Below, in pieces: positions 1-9,318 of a DNA stretch of 64,000 nucleotides. A program made the translations under genes and the position numbers. Position 1 is the stretch's first letter. Each line of letters opens with the position of its first letter. This DNA is from Hoeflea prorocentri (lineage in GTDB: Bacteria > Pseudomonadota > Alphaproteobacteria > Rhizobiales > Rhizobiaceae), in NCBI RefSeq assembly GCF_027944115.1, contig NZ_JAPJZI010000001.1:1922001-1986000 (forward strand), read 5' to 3'. The notes under the pieces are model-generated. The model was given only the letters and a program-made list of their open reading frames with translations. It ran no database searches and was not told where the DNA came from.

Positions 1-291
1 GACTTCGACGAATGTGGTCGTCTTTGGCTTTTGCGTTTCATCACGGCTGTAGCAGACGCGTGGCGTCACCTGAAGCGCACCGAATTGAACCGTTTCGTCG
101 ATGTAAACATCAAAGGTTATGATGCGGCCGGTGATTTTGTCGATGCCGGAAAAGACGGCAACCTTGTTGTCGTTGCGCGGGTCCTTGGCCGGAGCCAGCT
201 CTTCTGATTCGACCTGATCCTGCGCAAAGGCCATGACCGCCGTAATAAGCAAAGCAGACAAAGCAGCTGCGCACAGGCTCCATGGCTTCAT
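1..291 (-). CDS. DUF2155 domain protein, C-terminus cut by window edge
   Basis: The reading frame starts with ATG at 291 and runs off the left edge of the window, so only 97 residues are visible. An N-terminal signal peptide (hydrophobic stretch at about residues 5-22, ending near Ala-Phe-Ala) is followed by a segment with ITGRIITFDVYIDETVQFG and a later CYSR motif, which matches the DUF2155 family of small secreted alphaproteobacterial proteins as I recall it. Function is unknown. In Hyphomicrobiales this gene commonly neighbours the NDUFA12-type gene, which lies just upstream here on the same strand. Family call is from memory of the motif. Confidence 0.8.
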   Translation of the reverse strand, partial: MKPWSLCAAALSALLITAVMAFAQDQVESEELAPAKDPRNDNKVAVFSGIDKITGRIITFDVYIDETVQFGALQVTPRVCYSRDETQKPKTTTFVEV

Positions 292-327
292 TGCGCTATG
301 ACCAAAAATTCCCATGTTCGGCCAGAC

Positions 328-726
328 TTACGATCCCGGTGTCCAGGCGTCATAGTCGCCGGTCACGCGTGGCCGATCGGCCGGATTGAGGATAGAGCCT
401 TTCGGCCTATATGCGCCGGCTGTCCCCGTCATATTGGGCTGATGGGCTTTTTGCCAGTCCCTTGGCTGATAGGATTCGTCCGCCGGCGAAACGTCCGTCC
501 TGTGATGGATCCAGCCATGCCAGCCGGGCGGAATAGCCGATGCATCCGACTGGCCGTTGTAGATCACCCAGCGGCGCGTGCGGCCTTCGCTATCATGGTC
601 GCCCTGATAGTAGACATTTCCAAATTCGTCCTCACCGACGCGGGTTCCCTTGCGCCATGTATAGAATAGCGTTCCGGGTGTCTTTCCGTTCCACCAGGTA
701 AAAATCTGGAGCAGGAAATTCTTCAT
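328..726 (-). CDS. NDUFA12 / B17.2-type NADH:ubiquinone oxidoreductase accessory protein
   Basis: A 132-residue protein resembling the 17.2 kDa accessory subunit of complex I (NDUFA12 family), which in alphaproteobacteria binds the peripheral arm of the proton-pumping NADH dehydrogenase. Family signatures visible are GTLFYTWRKGTRVGEDEFGN near residues 18-37, RRWVIYNG near 51-58 and PPGWHGWIHH near 66-75. The length fits the bacterial family. It is the first gene of a short minus-strand pair with the DUF2155 gene, 36 bases apart. An ORF reaching upstream in another frame to 841 looks like a shadow. Confidence 0.88.
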   Translation of the reverse strand: MKNFLLQIFTWWNGKTPGTLFYTWRKGTRVGEDEFGNVYYQGDHDSEGRTRRWVIYNGQSDASAIPPGWHGWIHHRTDVSPADESYQPRDWQKAHQPNMTGTAGAYRPKGSILNPADRPRVTGDYDAWTPGS

Positions 727-847
727 CGATATCCTCTTGCCGCCTGTGGCCCTTGACGTCTGACGCCTTATGCCGCGCCCATGCCGGCTTGTCCAGTTGC
801 ATATCCCATGTGTGCCGGCGAATGTGCCGATTCAATGACACTTGTTC

Positions 848-1336
848 TTACTGGAGGTCAAGCCGCAGGATCAGCGCGGGCATTCCTGAACCCGGATCGC
901 CGCAATTTTCGGTCCTGCCGATTTCACGAAAACCCTTCTTCTCGTAAAACGCGATGGCGTTGACATTGCTTTCCTCGACTTCAAGCATGATCTGCCGGAC
1001 CTCGGGAAAGCAATCCTTGATCTCCGCAAGCAGAAGACCTCCGGCCCCCTGCCCCTGGAATTCAGGCAGAACATAAAGCTGGTGCAGGAGAATCAGTTTG
1101 CCATCTTCCGTCGATGCAAATGCAACGGCACATATCTTCTCGCCATTGTCGGCCACAACAAACTCGCTGTGCGGCTGGGTCAGCCTCTGACGCAAAACGT
1201 TTATCGCATGCCAGTCATCGGTAATCTCGGTGACCCTCTGCGCGCCGTAGATACTGTCATAGGTATCATGCCAGGTGGCGACGAGAAGCGCGCGAATCTC
1301 GTCCAGATCCCGCTCGCTTGCCGTCCTTACCCACAT
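848..1336 (-). CDS. GNAT family N-acetyltransferase
   Basis: A 162-residue single-domain GNAT acetyltransferase. The acetyl-CoA binding motif A is visible as LYVLPEFQGQGAGGLLL (about residues 88-104, Q/R-x-x-G-x-G/A pattern), followed by motif B with VEESNVNAIAFYEKKGF, where the asparagine and FYEKKGF are typical. Substrate cannot be inferred; small-molecule, antibiotic or ribosomal-protein N-terminal acetylation are all possible. It lies 12 bases downstream of gatB on the same strand and is probably co-transcribed with it. Confidence 0.85.
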   Translation of the reverse strand: MWVRTASERDLDEIRALLVATWHDTYDSIYGAQRVTEITDDWHAINVLRQRLTQPHSEFVVADNGEKICAVAFASTEDGKLILLHQLYVLPEFQGQGAGGLLLAEIKDCFPEVRQIMLEVEESNVNAIAFYEKKGFREIGRTENCGDPGSGMPALILRLDLQ

Positions 1337-1348
1337 GATCCGGTTTCC

Positions 1349-2848
1349 CTACTCGACACCCAGCTTCTTGCGCACAAGTGCATTGACCGCCTGGGGATTT
1401 GCTTTGCCCTGTGTGGCCTTCATGACCTGTCCGACGAACCAGCCGGCCATGGAGGGCTTGTCCTTGACCTGCGCGGCCTTGTCGGCGTTGGCGGCGATAA
1501 CCTCGTCGACCGCGGCCTCGATGGCTCCCGTGTCGGTTACCTGCTTCATGCCGCGATCCTCGACGATGGCATTGGGATCGCCACCCTCGTTCCAGACGAT
1601 CTCGAACAGGTCCTTGGCGATCTTTCCGGAAATCGTGCCTTCCTTGATCAAATCAATGACCGCACCGAGTTGTGCCGGTGAAACCGGTGTCTCGTCGATC
1701 TGTTTGCCGGCCTTGTTTAATGCGCCGAGCAGGTCGTTGATCACCCAGTTTGCCGCAGCTTTGCCGTCCCGGCCGTCCGCGACGTCCTCGAAATAGTCGG
1801 CAATGGACTTTTCAGAAACCAAGATCGACGCGTCATAGGCGGAAAGGCCCATATCGGCCATGAGCCTTGCCTTCTTGTCATCCGGCAATTCCGGCAGGTC
1901 GGCGGCGAGGCTTTTGACAAAGGCATCGTCAAATTCCAGCGGCAGCAGGTCGGGATCGGGGAAGTAACGGTAGTCATGCGCATCTTCCTTCGAGCGCATG
2001 GAGCGGGTCTCACCCTTAACCGGATCGAACAGCCGGGTCTCCTGATCGATCTGGCCGCCATCCTCAAGGATAGCGATCTGCCGGCGGGCCTCCGACTCGA
2101 TCGCCTGACCGACGAAACGGATCGAGTTGACGTTCTTGATCTCGCAACGTGTTCCGAAGTCTTCCCCTTCGCGCCGCACCGAGACATTGACGTCTGCACG
2201 CATGGACCCCTCATCCATATTACCGTCGCAGGTTCCGAGGTAGCGCAGGATCGTACGCAACTTGGTTACATAGGCCTTGGCTTCCTCCGATGAGCGCAAA
2301 TCCGGCTTCGACACGATTTCCATAAGCGCCACGCCCGAACGATTGAGATCGACATAGCTCATGGTCGGATGCTGGTCGTGCATCGACTTGCCGGCATCCT
2401 GTTCGAGATGCAGGCGTTCAATGCCAATCTCGATATCCTCGAAATTTCCCTTCTTGTCCGGCCCGACCGAGATAATGATCTCGCCTTCGCCGACAATCGG
2501 GTCCTTGTATTGGGATATCTGATAGCCCTGCGGCAGATCAGGATAAAAGTAATTCTTCCGGTCGAAGATCGAACGGTGGTTGATCTTGGCTTTCAGCCCC
2601 AACCCGGTTCGAACAGCCTGCCTGACGCATTCTTCATTGATGACCGGCAGCATTCCGGGCATGGCCGCATCGACCAGCGAGACGTTGTCATTCGGAGCCT
2701 TTCCGAATTCCGTGGACGCGCCGGAAAACAGTTTGGAGTTGGAAAGAACCTGCGCGTGGACCTCCAGGCCAATGATTACCTCCCAGTCGCCGGTGGCACC
2801 CGGGATGAAGCGTTTGGGATCCGGCGTACGCGTGTCGATAATCGTCAT
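1349..2848 (-). CDS. gatB: Asp-tRNA(Asn)/Glu-tRNA(Gln) amidotransferase subunit B
   Basis: GatB is the tRNA-binding and kinase subunit of the GatCAB complex, which makes Gln-tRNA(Gln) and Asn-tRNA(Asn) by transamidating misacylated tRNAs; many alphaproteobacteria need it because they lack GlnRS or AsnRS. The 499-residue length is normal. Clear signatures are [12 protein letters not shown] near the N-terminus, [11 protein letters not shown], the signature [16 protein letters not shown], and the C-terminal GatB/YqeY tail domain ending in [11 protein letters not shown]. gatA and gatC are not in the window. The GNAT gene follows closely. Confidence 0.97.
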   Translation of the reverse strand: MTIIDTRTPDPKRFIPGATGDWEVIIGLEVHAQVLSNSKLFSGASTEFGKAPNDNVSLVDAAMPGMLPVINEECVRQAVRTGLGLKAKINHRSIFDRKNYFYPDLPQGYQISQYKDPIVGEGEIIISVGPDKKGNFEDIEIGIERLHLEQDAGKSMHDQHPTMSYVDLNRSGVALMEIVSKPDLRSSEEAKAYVTKLRTILRYLGTCDGNMDEGSMRADVNVSVRREGEDFGTRCEIKNVNSIRFVGQAIESEARRQIAILEDGGQIDQETRLFDPVKGETRSMRSKEDAHDYRYFPDPDLLPLEFDDAFVKSLAADLPELPDDKKARLMADMGLSAYDASILVSEKSIADYFEDVADGRDGKAAANWVINDLLGALNKAGKQIDETPVSPAQLGAVIDLIKEGTISGKIAKDLFEIVWNEGGDPNAIVEDRGMKQVTDTGAIEAAVDEVIAANADKAAQVKDKPSMAGWFVGQVMKATQGKANPQAVNALVRKKLGVE

Positions 2849-2989
2849 GTCAGGTTTTCTTGTGGCTTGAGTTATGCGGAAATCGGGGTCGGCGAAGGGT
2901 TAAACCAACCAACTCGAGTGTTCAAGCGTTTCCGCCTGGCCGGCTCTTTCCAGGGTCCTCATCGCCATAAATGGAAATCGCCAGAAAGT

Positions 2990-3003
2990 TTGACATAAAT
3001 CAA
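2990..3003 (+). promoter_or_regulatory. FixK/FNR-type box upstream of the DUF6455 gene
   Basis: The 14 bases TTGACATAAATCAA form the inverted repeat TTGA-N6-TCAA, the half-sites of the FNR/FixK anaerobox. The site is centred about 69 bases upstream of the ATG at 3066, a distance compatible with activation around -41 if the transcript starts roughly 28 bases before the gene. It suggests low-oxygen control by FixK or FnrL. The gatB start lies about 140 bases to the other side, transcribed away. Sequence match is direct; regulation is inferred. Confidence 0.6.
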
Positions 3004-3065
3004 ACGGCCTGTCTTTTCCGACGCGTAAAATCTGCGCAACTGGCAAAGAAATATGAGGGAAAACA

Positions 3066-3341
3066 ATGAAATTTCAGAATTTTATATCCCGCATCGATCG
3101 ACACGCCGATTTGTTCAACAAAATGACAGAAAAGCTCGGTGTGCGCGAAGACCTTGCTGACATGAACAATGTCGGACCAGTGAGCCGCAGAGCCGCGTTG
3201 CGTTGCCTGAGTTGCGCGAACGCTGACGATTGCGAGAACTGGCTGGACAAGAGAACAGAACCGGAGGAAGCCCCGTCCTACTGCCGCAACCGCGGACTGT
3301 TCGCAAGACTTAAGGCAGCACATCCGCTGCACCAAGAATAG
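3066..3341 (+). CDS. DUF6455 family small cysteine-rich protein
   Basis: A 91-residue soluble protein with no signal peptide. The central segment has CLSCANADDCENWL with three cysteines, and a fourth follows in YCRNRGLF. This CxxC...C...C arrangement is typical of the DUF6455 family of small alphaproteobacterial proteins, whose function is unknown to me. The cysteines could bind a metal or an iron-sulfur cluster, which is inference. A FixK/FNR-type box sits upstream, a long hairpin and a terminator follow, and the cyo oxidase operon comes next, so a role in respiratory or redox adjustment is plausible but unproven. Confidence 0.75.
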   Translation: MKFQNFISRIDRHADLFNKMTEKLGVREDLADMNNVGPVSRRAALRCLSCANADDCENWLDKRTEPEEAPSYCRNRGLFARLKAAHPLHQE

Positions 3342-3379
3342 AAACAGGCCCGACTGCAAGTCTGCAGCGGGCCGGTTTC
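3341..3379 (+). other. Long hairpin immediately after the DUF6455 stop codon
   Basis: GAAACAGGCCCG pairs with CGGGCCGGTTTC (one mismatch), and the inner CTGCA/TGCAG arms extend the stem around an AGTC loop. No T-run follows, so this is probably an mRNA 3' stabilising or processing structure rather than a terminator; a real terminator follows at 3415. Confidence 0.5.
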
Positions 3380-3414
3380 TCCACAGCTCCCTATGGGAGA
3401 GTATCCCTCAACTT

Positions 3415-3447
3415 GCCCCGGCGCTTTTGCGTTCGGGGCCTTTTTTT
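3415..3447 (+). terminator. Rho-independent terminator between DUF6455 and cyo
   Basis: The stem GCCCCG...CGGGGC, with an inner GCGC/GCG pairing around TTTT, is followed by a run of seven T. It insulates the DUF6455 gene from the cyo operon. The rest of the gap to 3658 shows no further gene and presumably holds the cyo promoter; I could not assign a clear -35/-10 pair. Confidence 0.75.
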
Positions 3448-3658
3448 GCTGACACACAGCTTTCCACAATCGATCCGACGGGTAAAGCCCTTTAAGGTTG
3501 CGTTAGACAAAGACCTAAATCCAGACCGCTTCATTGAGGAAAACACCCGTATCGGCTTGCCAAGCCACAGGGCCATCGTAAGATACCGTTTTTGAGACTC
3601 ACGGCAGACGGCCAAATCCGGCCGGCCGACATCTCAAAACTCTTTCGGAGTCGGGGAC

Positions 3659-4546
3659 TTGGAAAAAGCCACAGGTACAGGACTGATCAGACACCTTCCG
3701 GTCCTGCTGGCGGCATTCCTACTATCAGGCTGCGGCCTCGATACCGCGCCGATCCTCAACCCCAAGGGCCCCATCGCGCAAGCGGAGCGCGATCTTCTCT
3801 TCACCGCGATCTATGTGATGATGATCGTCGTGATCCCCGTGTTCATCCTCGCCTTCCTTTTCGTGTGGCGCTACAGGGCATCGGGCGGCAAGGGAAAGTA
3901 CACACCGGATTGGTCCTATTCGGCCAAGATCGACGCCCTTATCTGGCTGGTTCCGGCCCTCATTGTCGCAACGCTCGGCTATCTTCTGTGGACAACGACG
4001 CACAAGCTCGACCCCTACAAGCAACTTGCCTCATCCGAACAGGCCATTGAAGTGCATGCCATTGCCCAGGATTGGAAATGGCTGTTTCTTTATCCCGAAT
4101 ACGGCATCGCCAGTGTCAACGAACTGGCATTTCCAAGTGAACGCCCGCTGGCGCTGAAGATCACATCGGACACGGTCATGAACTCATTTATGATTCCGGC
4201 GCTCGGCGGGCAGATCTATGCAATGGCGGGCATGACAACGAGGCTGCATCTGATTGCCGACGAGCCGGGACAATTTACCGGACGCAATACAATGTATAGC
4301 GGCAACGGCTTTGCAGATCAGCATTTCCAGACCTTTGCGATGACCAATGAGGATTTCGACACATGGGTTCAAAAGGTGCGTTCCGGCGGAACGTCCCTTG
4401 ATGCAGCCGCCTATGCGGTGCTGGCGGAGCCGAGCGTTGCTCACAGTGTCGAGTATTATGCGCAGTACAAAGCTGATCTCTTTGAAACCATCCTGGCGAA
4501 ATACGCGTCGCGGCCGGCGCACACGTCCCAGATGGCCGATCAGTAG
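3659..4546 (+). CDS. cyoA: Cytochrome bo3-type ubiquinol oxidase subunit II
   Basis: Subunit II of a haem-copper quinol oxidase. The start is TTG, preceded by GGAG about 8 bases upstream; it is needed for the lipoprotein signal, whose lipobox LSGC places the modified cysteine at residue 25. Two transmembrane helices follow (about residues 47-70 and 90-112). The periplasmic cupredoxin domain keeps WKWLFLYPE and MNSFMIPALGGQIYAM, but the CuA cysteine/histidine ligands are absent: the corresponding region reads YSGNGFADQHF. This identifies a quinol rather than a cytochrome c oxidase. First gene of cyoABCD. Confidence 0.95.
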   Translation: MEKATGTGLIRHLPVLLAAFLLSGCGLDTAPILNPKGPIAQAERDLLFTAIYVMMIVVIPVFILAFLFVWRYRASGGKGKYTPDWSYSAKIDALIWLVPALIVATLGYLLWTTTHKLDPYKQLASSEQAIEVHAIAQDWKWLFLYPEYGIASVNELAFPSERPLALKITSDTVMNSFMIPALGGQIYAMAGMTTRLHLIADEPGQFTGRNTMYSGNGFADQHFQTFAMTNEDFDTWVQKVRSGGTSLDAAAYAVLAEPSVAHSVEYYAQYKADLFETILAKYASRPAHTSQMADQ

Positions 4547-4558
4547 AGGGAGGACAGC

Positions 4559-6589
4559 ATGCTTGGACGACTGACGATCGATGCCCTTCCGTTCTATAGC
4601 TGGGTCGCGATGGCGGGTGCCGGCGTGACCGTTCTTGGCGGGCTGATCGTCGTCGGCCTGCTGACCTATTTCAAAGCCTGGCGCTATTTCTGGACCGAGT
4701 GGGTGACGAGCGTCGATCACAAGAAGATCGGCATCATGTATATCGTTCTCGCTCTCGTGATGCTGCTGCGCGGGTTTATCGACGCCATCATGATGCGGGC
4801 GCAACAGGCCTTTGCACTGAACTCCGAGGGCTATCTGCCACCGGATCACTTTGAACAGATATTCAGTTCTCACGGCACGATCATGGTCTTTTTCATGGCC
4901 ATGCCGTTCCTGACCGGGCTTTTCAACATTGTTGCCCCACAGCAGATCGGTGCGCGCGACGTTGCTTTTCCATTCTTGAACTCTGTCAGTTTCTGGCTGA
5001 CGGCTGCCGGCGCCGGGCTGGTTCTGATTTCACTGGTTATTGGCAAATTCTCAGAGGCGGGCTGGACCGGATATCCCCCTTTCTCCGGCATCGAATACAG
5101 CCCGGGTGTGGGTGTCGACTACTGGATCTGGGCATTGGCTGTCAGCGGGGTCGGCAGCACGCTGACCGGCATCAACTTCGTCGTGACGATCCTGAAAAAG
5201 CGTGCGCCCGGCATGACGCTGATGCGCATGCCGATGTTCTCCTGGACGACGCTGGTGGTCAGCCTGTTGATGGCCTTTGCATTCCCTGCGCTGACCGTCG
5301 TCGCGATTCAGCTTGGCCTCGACCGCTATCTCGAGTTCCATTTCTTCACCAATGGCGACGGCGGAAACATGATGAACTTCGCCAACCTGCTTTGGATCTG
5401 GGGACACCCGGAGGTCTATATCCTCATCCTGCCGGCTTTCGGCGTCTATTCTGAAGTCGTCGCGACCTTCTCCGGCAAGCGTCTCTTCGGCTACGATTCG
5501 CTGGTCTATGCAACCGGCTGCATCGGCATCCTGTCGTTCACCGTCTGGCTGCACCACTTCTTCACGATGGGTTCGAGCGCCAATGTGAACGCGTTTTTCG
5601 GCATTGCAACCATGGTGATTGCCGTACCGACCGGTGTGAAAGTGTTCGATTGGCTGTTCACCATGTATCGCGGCCGGATTGTCTTTCACCCGTCCATGTA
5701 CTGGACCATCGGCTTCATCGTGACCTTTGTCATCGGCGGCGTCAGCGGCGTCCTTCTGGCCCTGCCGCCTGCGGACTACCTGATGCATAACTCGACCTTC
5801 CTGGTCGCACATTTCCACAATATGCTGATCCCCGGCGCCCTGTTCGGCTATTTCGCCGGAATGAATTACTGGTTCCCCAAGGCTTTCGGCTTCAAACTCA
5901 ACGAGACCTGGGGCATTCGCGCCTTCTGGTTCTGGATCATCGGCTTTTATCTGGCCTTCATGCCGCTCTACGTGCTCGGTTTCATGGGAATGGTCCGGCG
6001 GATGGAGCATTACAACGTGCCGGAGTGGCAGCCCTATCTGCAGGTCGCCGCCATCGGCGCGGTCCTGATCCTGATCGGCATCGGCTGCATCATCATGCAG
6101 CTCATCGTCAGCGTACGCGACAGGGCCCAGAATATGGATGTGACGGGCGATCCGTGGAACGGACGTACACTGGAATGGGCCACCGCCTCACCTCCGGCTC
6201 CGTACAATTTTGCCGTACTTCCCCAGGTCAAGGATCTTGACGCCTTCGCCGACATGAAACGGCGCGGCGTGGTCGCAGCGAAGCCCACGCAATACGAGGA
6301 CATTCACATGCCCAAGAGCACGGGCGCCGGCGTTATCCTCGGAGGATTAGGCTTCCTTCTGGGCTTTGCTATGATCTGGCATATTTACTGGCTGGCCGCT
6401 CTCTGCCTTGTCGCAGTGCTTGCGGTTCTGATCATCCGCTGCAGCAATGACGATGACGAATATACAATCACCGCTGCAGAGGTGGAGGCGTTTGAACGCA
6501 CACGAGTTTACTCCACGCTGACCATCCCCTCAGATGCCGAAGTTGCCGGCGGCACAGCCGGTAAACAACCGCAACCGGGAAATATCTGA
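4559..6589 (+). CDS. cyoB: Cytochrome bo3-type ubiquinol oxidase subunit I
   Basis: The 676-residue catalytic subunit, with the low-spin haem and the haem-copper centre where oxygen is reduced and protons are pumped. Visible motifs are WGHPEVY (CuB histidine and cross-linked tyrosine), LHHFFTMG (CuB histidines), [13 protein letters not shown] (haem ligands), the K-channel lysine in PTGVKVFDW and the D-channel aspartate in [11 protein letters not shown]. Length is close to the E. coli protein (663). It lies 12 bases after cyoA. cyoE for haem O synthesis is not in the window. Confidence 0.97.
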   Translation: MLGRLTIDALPFYSWVAMAGAGVTVLGGLIVVGLLTYFKAWRYFWTEWVTSVDHKKIGIMYIVLALVMLLRGFIDAIMMRAQQAFALNSEGYLPPDHFEQIFSSHGTIMVFFMAMPFLTGLFNIVAPQQIGARDVAFPFLNSVSFWLTAAGAGLVLISLVIGKFSEAGWTGYPPFSGIEYSPGVGVDYWIWALAVSGVGSTLTGINFVVTILKKRAPGMTLMRMPMFSWTTLVVSLLMAFAFPALTVVAIQLGLDRYLEFHFFTNGDGGNMMNFANLLWIWGHPEVYILILPAFGVYSEVVATFSGKRLFGYDSLVYATGCIGILSFTVWLHHFFTMGSSANVNAFFGIATMVIAVPTGVKVFDWLFTMYRGRIVFHPSMYWTIGFIVTFVIGGVSGVLLALPPADYLMHNSTFLVAHFHNMLIPGALFGYFAGMNYWFPKAFGFKLNETWGIRAFWFWIIGFYLAFMPLYVLGFMGMVRRMEHYNVPEWQPYLQVAAIGAVLILIGIGCIIMQLIVSVRDRAQNMDVTGDPWNGRTLEWATASPPAPYNFAVLPQVKDLDAFADMKRRGVVAAKPTQYEDIHMPKSTGAGVILGGLGFLLGFAMIWHIYWLAALCLVAVLAVLIIRCSNDDDEYTITAAEVEAFERTRVYSTLTIPSDAEVAGGTAGKQPQPGNI

Positions 6590-6590
6590 C

Positions 6591-7208
6591 ATGACGATTG
6601 CGGACACGCCCACCACGGATCACGGAACCCTTGAGCTAGGCGGCGGCAAAGCATTCGAGGAACGTGAATTCGGCTTCTGGCTCTACCTGATGACGGATGC
6701 GATCATCTTCGCACTGATGTTTGCAACCTATGTGGTCATGAGCGGCAATATTGCGGCCGGCCCCGATGCCAAATCACTTTTCGACCTGCAGCATACGGCA
6801 GGCGAAACCTTCCTGCTGCTGCTTTCAAGCATCACATTCGGCTTCGCGACACTTTCTTCGCTTGAGAATCAGAACAACCGTGTCATTTTCTGGTTGGTGG
6901 TCACGGCATGTCTTGGCGCGGGCTTTGTTGCCATGGAAGTCAGCGAGTTCGTCGGCATGATCAATGCGGGCGCAGGCCCCGGCACAAGCGGTTTCCTGTC
7001 GGCCTTCTTCACGCTGGTCGGCACGCATGGACTGCATGTGACAGCCGGCATCGTCGGAATTCTCGTGATGGTCGGCCAGATTGCAGTCAAGGGGCTCACC
7101 AATCCCGTGCGTTCCAGGCTCTACCGGCTCGGCCTCTTTTGGCATTTCCTCGACATTGTCTGGATCGGGATCTTCTCGGTCGTCTATCTGCCGGGGATCC
7201 TGTCATGA
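6591..7208 (+). CDS. cyoC: Cytochrome bo3-type ubiquinol oxidase subunit III
   Basis: A 205-residue membrane protein with five predicted helices. FGFWLYLMTDAIIFALMFA and GTHGLHVTAGI are subunit III signatures, and HFLDIVWIGIFSVVYLPG closes the protein. An upstream start at 6534 is possible, but ATG at 6591, one base after the cyoB stop, gives the expected N-terminus and fits tight translational coupling. It stabilises subunit I and does not carry redox centres. Confidence 0.95.
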   Translation: MTIADTPTTDHGTLELGGGKAFEEREFGFWLYLMTDAIIFALMFATYVVMSGNIAAGPDAKSLFDLQHTAGETFLLLLSSITFGFATLSSLENQNNRVIFWLVVTACLGAGFVAMEVSEFVGMINAGAGPGTSGFLSAFFTLVGTHGLHVTAGIVGILVMVGQIAVKGLTNPVRSRLYRLGLFWHFLDIVWIGIFSVVYLPGILS

Positions 7209-7516
7209 GTCAGCGCGAAGTCACACATACCTACCGGTCTTATCTCACCGGTTTCATCCTCGCCCTGATCCTGACGGCGATCCCGTTTGCACTGGTGTGG
7301 ACGGGCGCAATGGCGGTTGGAACGACGCTGGTTATCATTGCGATTGCGGCAGTCGTGCAAATGCTTGTGCATATGTACTTTTTCCTGCACCTCAATCTTC
7401 GGACCACGCCGCGTGAGAACCTGCTGGCGCTCGCCTTTGCCGCTGTCTTGATCTTCATAATGGTCGGTGGCTCGCTTTGGATCATGTTCGATCTGCACCA
7501 CAGGATGATGGGTTGA
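7205..7516 (+). CDS. cyoD: Cytochrome bo3-type ubiquinol oxidase subunit IV
   Basis: A 103-residue protein with three hydrophobic helices (about residues 11-34, 39-61 and 72-94) and the family motif VHMYFFLHLN. The frame is open far upstream, but the ATG at 7205 overlaps the cyoC stop by four bases (ATGA) and gives the length usual for CyoD. Last gene of the operon. It is thought to help assemble the CuB site in subunit I. No terminator with a T-run is obvious before the tRNA. Confidence 0.95.
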   Translation: MSQREVTHTYRSYLTGFILALILTAIPFALVWTGAMAVGTTLVIIAIAAVVQMLVHMYFFLHLNLRTTPRENLLALAFAAVLIFIMVGGSLWIMFDLHHRMMG

Positions 7517-7660
7517 GACGGCGCTAGGCACCAGTCGGCGAGTGTTTCCACCGTCGCGCATCAAACTGCTGGAAATGAACCGCAAAAAAACAATGCCGCC
7601 CCTTGTAAGGCACAGGGTGATTTGGTACATGCGGCGCGCCGGTAACGGCTTCTACCACGT

Positions 7661-7745
7661 GCGGTCGTGGCGGAATTGGTAGACGCGCAGCGTTGAGGTC
7701 GCTGTGGGGCAACCCGTGGAAGTTCGAGTCTTCTCGACCGCACCA
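7661..7745 (+). tRNA. tRNA-Leu (anticodon GAG)
   Basis: An 85-base class II tRNA. The acceptor stem GCGGTCG pairs with CGACCGC at 7735-7741, the discriminator A is followed by an encoded CCA (7743-7745). The D-arm GGAATTGGTAGACGCGC is typical for leucine. The anticodon stem CAGCG/CGCTG holds the loop TTGAGGT, giving anticodon GAG. A long variable arm GTGGGGCAACCCGTG and the T-loop GTTCGAGTC follow. No integrase or duplicated tRNA 3' end lies beside it in this window. Confidence 0.97.
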
Positions 7746-7862
7746 TTTTTCCAGGTTATCAAAACTGAACGATGGCTCTCGGCCGTATTTTACGCTGTCG
7801 ACTTGCGCGATGGTCAAGGCTGCGCCACATAGTGCGCTGGTGGTTACCGGAGCACCTTGCTC

Positions 7863-8582
7863 ATGCAAAGAAGCGACCTTGAAGCACAATTCCTTCCCAC
7901 CGGCGGTTCACCGCCGGTCGAATGGCGCCTTGTGCCGGGGCTGACGGATTACGAAGACGCCGTGCGGTGCATGGAAGCCCGGGCCAAGGCCATTCGCGAC
8001 GGCGACGCGAACGAGCTGGTGTGGCTGGTTGAACATCCGCCGCTCTATACAGCGGGCACCAGCGCGCGGGAGAGCGATCTGCTGGCACCCAACCGCTTCC
8101 CTGTCTATCAAACCGGACGTGGCGGTGAATACACTTATCACGGCCCCGGCCAGCGCGTGGCATATGTCATGCTCGATCTCAAACGGCGACACTGCGATGT
8201 CCGCGCCTTTGTCGCAGCGCTGGAAGCCTGGATCATCGACACGCTGGCGGGCATGAATGTCAAAGGCGAGCGGCGTGAGGACCGTGTCGGCGTCTGGGTG
8301 ACCCGGCCGGAGCGCCCTGCCCTTCCCGACGGCGCACCGGCCGAGGACAAAGTTGCCGCAATTGGTATCAGGTTGCGCCGGTGGGTCAGTTTCCACGGCA
8401 TATCCATCAATGTGGAACCGGATCTTGAGCATTTTTCCGGCATTGTACCCTGCGGCGTCACCGGTCACGGGGTTACCAGCCTGGTGGATCTTGGCCTTCC
8501 GGTGACGATGGAAGACACAGACGTGGTTTTGCGCCAGTCCTTTGAAGAAGTCTTTGGGCCAACGGTTGTTTCCAGGGACTGA
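7863..8582 (+). CDS. lipB: Octanoyl-[acyl-carrier-protein]:protein N-octanoyltransferase
   Basis: LipB moves octanoate from ACP to lipoyl domains, the first step of lipoate synthesis; the H protein of the glycine cleavage system encoded in this window would be one acceptor. The start at ATG 7863 is preferred over TTG 7857. Visible motifs are [17 protein letters not shown], the family signature [36 protein letters not shown] with the catalytic lysine, and [14 protein letters not shown] with the catalytic cysteine. The length (239 residues) is normal. lipA is not in the window. Confidence 0.96.
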   Translation: MQRSDLEAQFLPTGGSPPVEWRLVPGLTDYEDAVRCMEARAKAIRDGDANELVWLVEHPPLYTAGTSARESDLLAPNRFPVYQTGRGGEYTYHGPGQRVAYVMLDLKRRHCDVRAFVAALEAWIIDTLAGMNVKGERREDRVGVWVTRPERPALPDGAPAEDKVAAIGIRLRRWVSFHGISINVEPDLEHFSGIVPCGVTGHGVTSLVDLGLPVTMEDTDVVLRQSFEEVFGPTVVSRD

Positions 8583-8614
8583 AACAAACCCGTTTCAATC
8601 CAGCCACCTGATAT

Positions 8615-9046
8615 CTAGAAGTGTTTGCCGGCTTCAAACGGGCCAATGCGCGTCGACGCTGCAACAAGATACGCGGTTGACCAGCCGATCAGCACGAAAC
8701 CGCTCAGTCCCTCCATACCAGCAAGCATACGCCATTCCACATTGATCAGGGAGTCGCCATAGCCGAGGGTCGAGAAGGTTATTGCGGAAAAGTAGATGCC
8801 ATCCGAAATGCTTTTGACTGCGCCGGTGACGCGATAGATTCCTGCCCAGATCCATATTTCGATTGTGTGGAGCGCAAGAAGCCCATGAACCAGAATCACC
8901 ATTGATATGATCTTGCTGCGAAATTCATGGAGCGGGTTCCGCCCGGCAAACCGGTTCATCACATTCGCCACGCCGATCAGGCCAAACGTGTGAACAATGA
9001 CCGTCAGCGATACGACGAATGAACCGAGCAACAATTCTTTGAGCAT
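8615..9046 (-). CDS. Two-transmembrane potassium channel (Ion_trans_2 family)
   Basis: A 143-residue membrane protein. Hydrophobic segments at about 5-28, 45-70 and 108-130 flank a pore loop whose filter reads TLGYGD at residues 93-98, the potassium selectivity signature (TxGYGD). No cytoplasmic RCK or cyclic-nucleotide domain is present, so it is a minimal pore, perhaps relying on a partner or on simple voltage- or pH-dependent gating. It converges with lipB with only 32 bases between the stops; a small hairpin TGAAAC...GTTTCA lies between. Confidence 0.85.
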   Translation of the reverse strand: MLKELLLGSFVVSLTVIVHTFGLIGVANVMNRFAGRNPLHEFRSKIISMVILVHGLLALHTIEIWIWAGIYRVTGAVKSISDGIYFSAITFSTLGYGDSLINVEWRMLAGMEGLSGFVLIGWSTAYLVAASTRIGPFEAGKHF

Positions 9047-9253
9047 GAAGTCTCACTCCGAATGCCAGTTTTCTGCAGTTACAACCAAGCGCATGCCCGG
9101 CGCGAACTGCTTGCGAATGTGATTGGTCCGCTGCGCCGTGTCAAAGCGATTGGCAACCAAGGGTGTCAAACAAACCACCTTGCAACGGCAATCGGCATAT
9201 AAATGACGGAAACGGAAAAGCCGCACCCCCTCGCCATTGCTTAACATATATAG

Positions 9254-9267
9254 CGACTTATAAGTCG
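9254..9267. promoter_or_regulatory. 14-base perfect palindrome, probable XRE operator
   Basis: CGACTTATAAGTCG is a perfect inverted repeat 51 bases upstream of the start of the XRE regulator gene and about 207 bases from the divergent channel gene. The TTATAA core overlaps a likely AT-rich promoter element. Autorepression by the downstream regulator is the simplest reading, by inference. Confidence 0.5.
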
Positions 9268-9318
9268 TTGCAGCGCAATACCGATTGCAAGCAAAACACC
9301 GACATGCAGGAGAAACCC

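Noticed and set aside
632-841. Minus-strand frame of 69 codons upstream of the NDUFA12 gene
   Set aside because: Overlaps the start of a well-supported gene in another frame and shows no family features.
7661-7745. tRNA-Leu as a possible attachment site for the phage module
   Set aside because: The phage genes are 49 kb away, and I saw no integrase or repeated tRNA 3' end in the window.
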